A DNA stretch of 64,000 bases from Allokutzneria sp. A3M-2-11 16 (GTDB taxonomy: Bacteria > Actinomycetota > Actinomycetes > Mycobacteriales > Pseudonocardiaceae). The position numbers and the translations under genes were made by a program. Below, piece after piece: positions 52,273 to 61,600 of the stretch. Location: positions 1 through 64,000 of the forward strand of contig NZ_JANAVO010000012.1 of assembly GCF_024213555.1 (NCBI RefSeq). Direction: 5' to 3'. Within the stretch, counting starts at the first letter, position 1, and every line of letters starts with the position of its first letter. Below the pieces are notes generated by a model. That model had not been told where the DNA came from and ran no database searches. It saw only the letters and a list, made by a program, of their open reading frames with translations.

Positions 52273-52408
52273 CCTTGTCGGCCAGCTCGCATCGTTATTA
52301 CTGGGGATATTTCCGGGGTTTTCCGTCGGGTTCGGGGGCTCGTCACCTCCCGCGATCCGGGCTGCCCCGAGATCCTTCGCCTGAAGTGACGGTGGGGAGG
52401 TGAAGTGC

Positions 52409-53341
52409 ATGCGGGTGCGCTTCACGCTGAACGACCTGGCCAAAATGAGAATGGTCTCGACCCTGGGGCCGGTTGTCGAGGGCGTTTTCGCGCTCGACCT
52501 CCTGCGCGGGCGCGGTAATAGCCAATTCGGCGAATGGCGGAAACAGGTCCGCCGCCGTCTGGCCGCGTCCGGAGCCGCCGGGGAGAACGTGGAAAGGTTG
52601 CTGGCCGAGCGCCGTCCCCTTTCCGAACTGCTGTTTCACGCCGGGCACGCCCCCGATTCCACCGGGGCGGGCGCCGACGAGAGCGGGCGCGTCACCGCGG
52701 CCGTGTACGAGTTCTGCCGGGTGGCGGTGCTGCCGTACTGGAGCGGCGTCTCCGCGCTGCTCCAGGCCGAGCGCGAGGCCCGGGGCCGGATCGCCATCGG
52801 CAGCGGGGTCGAGGGCATGCTCGACACCCTCAACCTGCGGATGTGCGTCGGCGAGGCGGTGCTGGAGGTCCCGGACCGGTCCGGCCGCGAGCTGCGCCTG
52901 GACGGGCGCGGCCTGGTGCTGAGCCCCTCGCTGTTCCTGGCGGGCGGCGAGCACGTGGTGATCGAGAGCGCGGAGCCGGGCGGGCCGCCGACGCTGGTGT
53001 TCGCGATGCCGAGCACCGCGTCCACCCTGGCCGAGCTGTGGGGCACCGCCGAGCCCAACGAGCAGGCGCTGGCCGCGCTGGTCGGGCACACCAGGGCGGC
53101 GGCGCTGCAGGCGCTGATCGAGAGCTGCACCACCGGGACGCTGTCCCAGCGGCTCGGGATCTCCCTTGCGGGAGCGAGCAAGCACGCCACGGTGCTGCGG
53201 CAGGCCGGGCTGATCACCACCGCGCGCAACCGCAACACCGTGCTGCACACGCTCACCCCGCTGGGGCTGGCGCTGCTGCGCAGCCGCGTTCCCGCGCAAC
53301 CACCACGAGGCCAAGCCGCGACTACTGGGAGGGCAGCCTGA
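52409..53341 (+). CDS. Winged-helix transcriptional regulator heading the NRPS operon
   Basis: A 310-residue protein starting at ATG 52409 (MRVRFTLNDLAKMRM), with GGGGAGG 8 nt upstream. An N-terminal domain of about 220 residues is followed by a C-terminal winged helix (GTLSQRLGISLAGASKHATVLRQAGLI and NTVLHTLTPLG), the ArsR-like layout also seen at 48633-49625. Its TGA shares a base with the ATG of the mbtH gene, so regulator and NRPS accessory protein are translationally coupled. That suggests a pathway-specific switch, perhaps sensing the product. Confidence 0.82.
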   Translation: MRVRFTLNDLAKMRMVSTLGPVVEGVFALDLLRGRGNSQFGEWRKQVRRRLAASGAAGENVERLLAERRPLSELLFHAGHAPDSTGAGADESGRVTAAVYEFCRVAVLPYWSGVSALLQAEREARGRIAIGSGVEGMLDTLNLRMCVGEAVLEVPDRSGRELRLDGRGLVLSPSLFLAGGEHVVIESAEPGGPPTLVFAMPSTASTLAELWGTAEPNEQALAALVGHTRAAALQALIESCTTGTLSQRLGISLAGASKHATVLRQAGLITTARNRNTVLHTLTPLGLALLRSRVPAQPPRGQAATTGRAA

Positions 53342-53553
53342 TGAGCACCAACCCGTTCGAAGATCCCGACGGCACCTATCTGGTGCTGGTCAACGACGAG
53401 AACCAGCACTCGCTGTGGCCCGCGTTCGCGGACGTGCCCGAGGGCTGGCGGGTCGCGCTCGCCGCGACCGACCGCGCCACCGCGCTGGAGCACGTCGAGA
53501 AGAACTGGACCGACATGCGGCCGGCCAGCCTGGTCGCGGCGATGGGGGAGTGA
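53341..53553 (+). CDS. MbtH-family NRPS accessory protein
   Basis: 70 residues with the family core NDENQHSLWPAFADVPEGW and NWTDMRP, including the three conserved tryptophans. MbtH proteins bind adenylation domains and are needed for their folding or activity. ATG 53341 overlaps the regulator's stop. It should serve the large NRPS at 55650. Confidence 0.95.
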   Translation: MSTNPFEDPDGTYLVLVNDENQHSLWPAFADVPEGWRVALAATDRATALEHVEKNWTDMRPASLVAAMGE

Positions 53554-53556
53554 GCC

Positions 53557-54492
53557 GTGACGACCGCGACATCCAGCCTCGCCGTGCTGTTCGAGGGCAA
53601 CGGCGAGCCGATCACCGAGCACATCCGCCGTGAGCGCGAGCGCGTCCGCGAACACCTGACGACCGAGGGCGCCGTGCTGCTGCGCGGGTTCTCGGTCGGC
53701 GGGGTCGAAGGGTTCGACGCCGCGGTGCGCGAGCTCTCCGGCGAGCCGCTGACCTACTCGGAGCGCTCGTCGCCGCGCAGCCGCATCAAGGGCAACGTCT
53801 ACACCTCCACCGAGTACCCGGAGCAGGAGGAGATCTTCGCCCACAACGAGAACTCCTACCAGCGGGTGTGGCCGCAGAAGCTGTTCTTCTACTGCGTCCG
53901 GCCACCGCTGACCCACGGCGCGACGCCGCTGGCCTCGACCCGGGAAGTCCTTGCGCGCATTGACGAATCCGTGCGCGAGGAGTTCGTCCGGCGCGGCTGG
54001 ATGGTGGTGCGCAACTACAGCGAGGAACTGGGCCTGCCGTGGCAGGAGGTGTTCAACACCGACGACCGCGACGAGGTCACCGCGCACTGCGCGAACAGCG
54101 GGCTGGCCGCCGAGTGGATCGACGCCGATCGCTTGCGCACCAAGGCCGTTCGCCAGGCCGTGCACACCCATCCGGTGACCGGCGAGCAGGTGTGGTTCAA
54201 CCACGCCACCTTCTTCCACATCAGCACGCTGCCCCAGGAGATCGGGGCCGCGCTGCTGGAGATGTGCGGCGAGGAGAACCTGCCGAACAACACCTACTAC
54301 GGCGACGGCGGGCGCATCCCGGACGACGTGATGGACCACCTGCGGTCCTGTTACCGGGCCGCCACAACGCGTTTCGACTACCGGCAGGACGACGTGCTGG
54401 TGATCGACAACATGCTGTGCACGCACGCCAGGGAACCCTTCACCGGGCCGCGCAAGATCGCGGTGGCGATGGCGGAGCCCTACGGCGGCTGA
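53557..54492 (+). CDS. SyrP-like TauD/TfdA Fe(II)/2-oxoglutarate dioxygenase
   Basis: 311 residues from GTG 53557. The iron-binding residues appear as His96 and Glu98 in FAHNENSYQ and a distal His near 290 in NMLCTHAREPF. KGNVYTSTEYP and the closing FTGPRKIAVAMAEP (2-oxoglutarate Arg) are typical of SyrP-like enzymes, which beta-hydroxylate carrier-bound aspartate or other amino acids in NRPS pathways. It lies 3 nt after mbtH. The substrate is probably a residue loaded on one of the NRPS carrier domains; which one is not visible. Confidence 0.85.
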   Translation: MTTATSSLAVLFEGNGEPITEHIRRERERVREHLTTEGAVLLRGFSVGGVEGFDAAVRELSGEPLTYSERSSPRSRIKGNVYTSTEYPEQEEIFAHNENSYQRVWPQKLFFYCVRPPLTHGATPLASTREVLARIDESVREEFVRRGWMVVRNYSEELGLPWQEVFNTDDRDEVTAHCANSGLAAEWIDADRLRTKAVRQAVHTHPVTGEQVWFNHATFFHISTLPQEIGAALLEMCGEENLPNNTYYGDGGRIPDDVMDHLRSCYRAATTRFDYRQDDVLVIDNMLCTHAREPFTGPRKIAVAMAEPYGG

Positions 54493-54521
54493 CCGCCCTC
54501 TTTAGCCCCCGAGTCAAAGAC

Positions 54522-55613
54522 GTGGAGGCGGCGGTGGGACCGGAGAAGTATCCACTGGAGGAGCCGTCACTTCACGACAAGGAGTTCGGTGTGCTGGAGC
54601 TGAGTCTGCGCGACGCCGAGGTCGCCGCGATCGAGCGGATCGCCGCCGAGGTCGCCCACCGGTACGGCGACATCGAGTCCGCCGAGTTCCACCGGGACAG
54701 CCGCGCCATCGCCGAGGAGCTGCCCCGGCGGGTGCGGGAGGCGCTGCACCGGTTCCGGGCGAGCGAGTCCGACAGCACCTTCGTCACCTCCGGGCTGCCG
54801 GTGGACGACGAGCGGGTGGGGCCGACGCCGCCGGAGTGGCGGGACAACCGCGAACCGTCCAGAACGCTGGTCTACGACGTGGCGTTCTTCCTGATGGCCG
54901 CCCTGCTGGGGGACCCGATCGCCTGGGCCACCCAGCAGGACGGCCGGATCATGCACGACGTCTTCCCCTTGAAGGCGCACGAGAACGAGCAGATCGGCTG
55001 GGGCAGCGCGCAGCTGCTGACCTGGCACACCGAGGACGCGTTCCACCCGCTGCGCACCGACTACCTCGGCCTGATGTGCCTGCGCAACAACGAGCAGGTC
55101 GAGACCACGGTCGCCGATGTGTCCGATTTGGACATTGACCCGCACAACAGGGAGATCCTGTCGCAGAAGCGTTTCCGCTTCGTGCCTGACAACGCCCACC
55201 GACCGCAGAACAACGGTCTGGTGCAGACCGGGCAGGCCGCTGAGTTGTTGCGGCGCAGCCAGGAGCGCGTCGAGAAGGCGATGAGCGATCCCGAGCCGGA
55301 GGCGGTCCTCTTCGGTGGCCCCGAGTTGCCGTACCTGCGGATCGACCCGGAGTACATGCTGGTGCCGGAGGACCCCGAGGAGCGCAAGGCCCTCGACGTG
55401 ATCTCCTCGGCCATCGACGTGGCCATGGGCGGGGTGGTGCTCCAGCCCGGCGACATCATCTTCGTGGACAACTACCGCGCCGTGCACGGCCGCAAGCCGT
55501 TCAAGGCCCGCTTCGACGGGACCGACCGCTGGCTGCGCCGCCTCAACGTCGCGCGGGACCTGCGGAAGTCCCGGGACTGCCGCCTGGACGCGGAGTCCCG
55601 CGTCATCTACTGA
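54522..55613 (+). CDS. VioC/AsnO-family amino-acid beta-hydroxylase
   Basis: About 363 residues from GTG 54522 (GTG 54534 is also possible). The iron triad is His169 and Glu171 in WHTEDAFHP and His322 in AVHGRKPF; LLGDPIAWATQQDGR and FDGTDRWLRRLNV match arginine hydroxylase VioC and asparagine hydroxylase AsnO closely. These enzymes hydroxylate the free L-amino acid at C3. Because the first adenylation domain of the adjacent NRPS has an Asn-type code, 3-hydroxy-L-asparagine is the favoured product. Arginine remains possible. Confidence 0.87.
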   Translation: MEAAVGPEKYPLEEPSLHDKEFGVLELSLRDAEVAAIERIAAEVAHRYGDIESAEFHRDSRAIAEELPRRVREALHRFRASESDSTFVTSGLPVDDERVGPTPPEWRDNREPSRTLVYDVAFFLMAALLGDPIAWATQQDGRIMHDVFPLKAHENEQIGWGSAQLLTWHTEDAFHPLRTDYLGLMCLRNNEQVETTVADVSDLDIDPHNREILSQKRFRFVPDNAHRPQNNGLVQTGQAAELLRRSQERVEKAMSDPEPEAVLFGGPELPYLRIDPEYMLVPEDPEERKALDVISSAIDVAMGGVVLQPGDIIFVDNYRAVHGRKPFKARFDGTDRWLRRLNVARDLRKSRDCRLDAESRVIY

Positions 55614-55649
55614 GCCGCTTCGACGATCGACGAGAAGGCAGGTGCCGGC

Positions 55650-58600
55650 GTGAGCTGGTCTGTGATCGAGATGTTCGGCCAGCGGGTCCGGCTCGCTCCC
55701 ACCGCGACCGCGGTGGTCGGCGCCGAGTCCGTGAGCTACCAGGAGCTGGACCTGCGGGCGAACCGGCTAGCGCACCACCTGCGCGCGCGGGGAGCGGGCC
55801 CCGGCTCGTTCGTCGCCGTCTGCGCGGACCGCTCCGTCGAGCTGATCATCGGGTTGCTCGGCGTGCTCAAGTCGGGTGCCGGTTACCTGCCGCTGGACCC
55901 GGAGCACCCCGCGGACCGCCTGGCGTACATGGTTTCCGACGCCGGTGTGTCCACTGTGCTCACTCAGGATTACCTGCGCGACACGGACTTCTCGTCGTAT
56001 CCCGCCGAGGCGCCGGTAGTGGACATCGCCGCCGAGGACATCGCCTACATCATCTACACCTCGGGCTCGACCGGCCGTCCCAAGGGCGTTCTGGTGGAGC
56101 ACCGGCAGCTCGCGTCCTATTTGGACTTCTGCGTGGAGAACTACCCGGGCCTCACCGGGGCGACGTTGCTGCATTCCTCGCTCGCCTCCGACCTGACGGT
56201 GACGAGCGTGTGGGGTCCGCTCGTGGCGGGCGGTGTGCTCATGGTCGGCGAGCTGGTCGGCGGGGACCCGTTGCCGCTGCGGCCGACCTTTCTGAAGGTC
56301 ACGCCGAGCCACCTGTCGATCCTGCGCGACCTGCCGCCTTCGTACTCGCCGTCGCAGGACCTCGTTGTTGGCGGCGAAGCCTTGCTGGGAACGGCACTCG
56401 CGGAGTGGCGGCGCGCGCACCCGGGCGCCGCGGTGATCAACGAGTACGGGCCGACCGAGGCGACGGTCGGGTGTGTCGTGTACCGCGTGGAGCCGGGCGT
56501 GGGCCTGGGGCCTGACGCGGTCGCGATCGGCCAGGCGATTTCCGGTGCGCAGGCACACGTTCTTGACGACCAGCTGCGTCCGGTGCCGTACGGGGAGATC
56601 GGCGAGCTGTACGTGTCCGGGCTGGGTGTGGCTCGCGGCTATCACGGACGTCCTGCGCTGACCGCCTCGCGGTTCGTCGCGGTGCCCGGCGGTGGGCGGA
56701 TGTACCGCACCGGTGATCTTGTGCGCTATGTGGATGGTGAGCTGGAGTACCGGGGGCGGTCCGACGATCAGATCAAGATCCGTGGCTATCGCATCGAGCC
56801 CGGTGAGGTCGAGTCCGCGCTGATGCGGCACCCCGATGTCTCGCACACGGTTGTGGTGGAGCACTCGGGCGATCTCGTTGCCTACGTGGCACCTTCCGGT
56901 GCTTCGCCGTCTCAGCTCGCGGAGTTCCTGGCCGCCGACCTGCCCGAGTACATGGTGCCATCGGTGTTCGTGCCGCTCGACCGGCTGCCGTTGGCGCCGA
57001 GCGGCAAGATCGACCGCGCCGCGCTGCCGGAGCCGGTGCGGCAGGAGGTGAAGTCCTCCCGCGAGCCGAAGAACGCCACCGAGCAAACGATCGCGGGCAT
57101 CCTCGCCCAGGTGCTCGGCGTGCAGCGGATCGGCGCCGACGACGACTTCTTCGAGCTGGGCGGCAATTCGCTGCTGGCACTGCGGGTGGTGCCGCGGATC
57201 AAGGGCGCCTTCGACGTGAAGCTGCCCGCACGGGTCCTCTTCGACGCGCGCACGGTCGCCGGGCTCGCCGAACTGGTCGAGGCCGCGTCGTCCTCGCCGT
57301 CCTCGTCGGGGGGAGGCGCCGACGCCATCGTGCCGGTCTCGCGCGCCGAGCCCCTGCCGCTGTCGTTCTCCCAGCAGCGGTTCTGGTTCTTCCAGGAGTA
57401 CGACAAGGATTCGGTCGAGTACAACGTCCACTTCGGATTCCGCATTTGCGGGGAGCTGGACGTGCCCGCGCTGACCAAGGCCCTCGACGCGTTGGTCGAG
57501 CGGCACGAGGTGCTGCGCACCGTGATCTCCTCCGGCTTCCAGGTCGTCTCCGGAGAGCGCCCTGGTCTGTCCATTGTGGATGCTTCTCTTGACGAGCTCG
57601 ACCTGGCACTGACCGCCGAGGTCGGTGTGCCGTTCGACCTCGCGCGCGGGCCGGTGATGCGGCAACTCCTTGTCCGGCTTGGTGATCGCGACCACGTCCT
57701 GGTGCTCGGCCTGCACCACGTCGCCGTTGACGGCTGGTCGATGAGCGTGCTGGCCGACGACCTCAGCGCGCTGTACAACGGCACGGCACTGCCCGCGCTG
57801 CCCGTGCAGTACGCCGATTTCGCGGCATGGCAGCGGGCTCGGCTCACCGATGCGGCGTTGGAGCCGCATGTTCGGTACTGGCGGGACCAGCTCGACGGCC
57901 TCGCGCCGCTGCGCCTGCCCACCGATCGGCCGCGTCCCACCGTGAAGTCCACGAACGGCGCGGTCGTCGCCTTCACCTTGCCGGAGCGCTTGACCAGCAA
58001 GCTCAATGAGATCGCCGCCGCGTGCGACGCCACCCTGTACATGACGTTGGTCGCCGCGTGTCAGGTGCTGTTCGCGCGCTACTCCGGGCAGCGCGACATC
58101 GCTGTCGGCACTGCGGTCGCCGGGCGCGACAACGCTTCGCTTGACCGAGTCGTCGGCTGCTTCATCAACACCCTGGTTCTGCGTTCGCAGGTGCGGGAGT
58201 CCTTGTCCTTCAAGGACTTCCTCGGCGAGGTGCGGGAGACCGTGCTCGGCGCGTTCGCGCACCAGGACGTCCCGTTCCAGCGACTGGTCGACGAGCTGTG
58301 CCAGACCCGCGACCCGAGCATGACGCCACTGGTCCAAGCGCTCGTGGTGCTCCAGAACGGTCCTGGCAAGAACCTGCGGTTCGCGGGCGCGACGGCGGAG
58401 CGGATCGAGTTGCCCAACGTCTCCGCGATCTTCGACATCACCGTCGAGTTCGTGCAGCGCGACGGCTCGTTGGACGGCGTGATCCAGTACGACACGACGC
58501 TGTTCGACGCGTCCACTGTGGAGCGTATGGCGGGCCACCTCCGGGTCCTGCTCGAAGGCATCGCGGCGGCCCCCGCTTCGGCCTTGTCCGAGCTGCCTCT

Positions 58601-61600
58601 GCTGACCGATGCCGAGCGGCACCGCCTTCTCGTGGAGTACAACGCCACTGCTTCTCCGGTCTCGGTCGAGCCCGTGCACAGGCTGATTCCGTCCTCGTCG
58701 GCGTTGGCGGTCAACGACCTGACGTACGCGGAGCTTGACCTGCGTGCGAACCAGCTCGCGAACTACCTTGTCGCACAAGGTGTTGGGCCCGATGTGCCGG
58801 TCGGTGTGTGCGCTGACCGCGGCGAGCAGTTCGTCATCGGGGCGCTGGCCGTGCTCAAGGCCGGTGGTGGCTATGTGCCGTTGGACCCCGCGCTGCCGAC
58901 CGCGCGGCGCGACTTCATGATCTCCGACACCGGCGCGCGCCTCGTGCTGGGCTCGTCCGCTTGGCCGGACGTGACGGGTTACCCCTCAACTGATCCCGGT
59001 GTGGAGGTGGGACCGGAGCACTTGGCGTACATCGTCTACACGTCTGGCTCGACCGGTCAGCCGAAGGGCGTCGCGATCGAGCACCGCGCGCTGTCCGACC
59101 TGTGCGCCTGGTTCCGGTCGTACTATTCGATCACGTCCTCGGATTGTGTTTCGCAGTTGATCGCGGTGGGTTTCGACCCCGCGGTCATGGAGATCTGGGG
59201 CACGCTGACCGCGGGTGCACGGCTGGCTGTGCCTGGTGCCGCGGTTCTCGACCACCCGCACGATCTGGTGCGGTGGATGGCTTCCGAGAGCGTGACGCTG
59301 ACGACGCTTCCCGTGGCGCGCTTGGACTCCGTGTTCGAGCAGCTCGACTCGGTGCCGACGTCTCTGCGCGTCGTGACCACCGGCGGCGATGTGCTTCGTC
59401 GGCGTTTTCCGGGCGTGCGCCTGGTCAACCAGTACGGCCCCTCCGAGTCCACTGTGGTCGCGACGTGCGCGTCAGTGTCTCCCGTCGATCACGGGCTGCC
59501 CACGATCGGGAAGCCCGTCGCCAACGCGACCGTTTATGTGCTTGACGAGGCGATGCGCCCGGTGCCCGAAGGCGTTCCCGGCGAGCTCCACATCGGCGGT
59601 GCGGGCCTGGCGCGCGGTTACGTCAACCGGCCCGACCTGACCGCCGCGCGGTTCGTCCAGTTCGCTGGCGAGCGGGTGTACCGCACCGGTGACCTCGTAC
59701 GATGGCTGCCGTCGGGCGAACTCGACTTCCTCGGCCGCGTCGACGACCAGGTCAAGATCCGCGGCCACCGCGTGGAGCCCGGCGAGATCGAGACCGCCCT
59801 GCTCGCCGTCCCCGGCGTCGCCCAAGCGGCCGTGATCGTGCACGAACCCACCCCCGGCACCAAACGCCTCGTCGCCTACGTATCCCCCAAGATCAACGCC
59901 GCGATTGGGGCGCCTAACGCCCTGAACGACCCGTTCAGGGAACCCAACGCCCCGAACGACCCGTTCAGGGAATCTAACGCCCCGAATGCGTCGTTGGGGG
60001 TGGGGGAGGTGCGGCGCGAGCTTGAGGGGCGGTTGCCGGGGTACATGGTGCCCAGCGCGATCGTGGTGCTCGACGAGCTGCCGGTGACCGTGAACGGGAA
60101 GGTGGATCGGCGCGCGCTGCCGGAGCCGGTCGCCGAGGCGGCGGAGGGGTACGTCGCGCCGACCGGCGAGGTCGAGCACGCGCTCGCGCGGATCTGGGCG
60201 GAGACCTTCGGGGTCGAGCGGGTCGGTGTGCGGGACGGGTTCTTCGCGCTCGGCGGCGACTCGATCGTGGCGATCCAGGCGGTGTCCGCGGCGCACCGCG
60301 CCGGGCTGCGGATGACCACGAAGGACCTGTTCCGCTGGCCGACGATCGCCGCGCTCGCCCCGCACGTCACCCAGGATGTGGTCGCCACCCCCAGAGGCGG
60401 CCCTGTGGTCGGAGAAGTACCGCTGACGCCGATTCAGCGGTACTTCTTCGACAACTTCGACGCGCGCGGGACCTTCGACCAGAGCGTCACGATCGACCTG
60501 CCCGCGCCTGTGGACGAGAAAGCGTTGCAGCGAGCGCTGAATGCGTTGGTGGAGCACCACGACGCGCTCCGCATGCGCTTCACCGACGAGGGCGAGCAGT
60601 ACAACGCCGCCAAGGGAACCGAGCTGTTCCGGGCCGAGCTTGAGACGCCCACGCGTCTCAAGCTGACCGCGCACCACTTGGTGGTGGACGGGATCTCGTG
60701 GCGCGTACTGCTGGAGGACTTCCACACGGCCTACCACCAGGCCGATGCCGACCTTGGACCGCGGACCACCTCGTTCCGGGACTGGGCGATCAAGCTGACC
60801 GAGCACGCCGCCTCGGGTGGCTTCGACGACGAGCTGGAGTACTGGCGCGGTGTGACCGCCGAGGCCGATCTCCCGACCGACCACAGTGGACCAAACACAG
60901 TGGACAGTGCTCGGGAGATCCGAGTGCGGTTCGACGCGGAGGTCACCGGCGCATTGCTCCGGGATGTACCGGACGTGTACCGCACGGAGATCAACGACGT
61001 GCTGCTCACCGCGCTGGCGCGCACGCTCTCCGGCTGGACGGGCCGCGATCGAGTGCTGGTCGGCATGGAAGGCCACGGGCGCGAAGACCTCTTCGACGAC
61101 GTGGACCTCGGCCGCACGGTCGGCTGGTTCACCACCTACTTCCCTGCGGTGATCAACGTGCACGCGGCAGCGTGGGGTGGGCTGCTCAAGTCCGTGAAGG
61201 AACAGCTCCGCGCGATTCCCCGCAAGGGCTTGGGCTACGGCGCGCTGCGGTACTGCGCCAAGGCGCTCGGGCCGGAGCTGGAGCCGCAGGTCAGCTTCAA
61301 CTACCTCGGCCAGTTCTCCGGGACGGGCAGGATCGAACTCCACGAGGACGGCGAGGCCGAGCGCCACCACGTGCTGGAGATCGTTGGCCAGGTCGATGAC
61401 GGCGAGCTGGAGTTCTCCTGGCACTACTCGGAGAACCTGCACGACGCCGCGACCGTCGAGCGGCTGGCGGAGGACTTCGCCGCCAACGTGCGCGCGATCG
61501 TCGAGCACTGCGCCGAACCCGGAGCGGGCGGGCGGACGCCATCGGACTTCCCACTCGTCAAGCTCGACCAGTCCACTGTGGACAAGCTGGACGCCGAGGA

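Noticed and set aside
52201-52443. An 80-codon minus-strand frame upstream of the NRPS regulator
   Set aside because: It overlaps the regulator's start and a clear operator-like dyad, and has no recognisable features.
54039-54521. Extended N-terminus for the VioC/AsnO-like protein
   Set aside because: The extension is the shifted frame of the SyrP-like gene and is Arg-rich and motif-free. VioC homology begins after 54522.
55767-58778. A 1003-codon frame on the minus strand
   Set aside because: It is antisense to the NRPS, whose A, PCP and C motifs are all in one plus-strand frame. No motifs were seen in the antisense product.
59913-60002. CRISPR-like direct repeats
   Set aside because: Repeats are contiguous 30-bp units without spacers, lie in frame inside an NRPS gene, and no cas genes are present.
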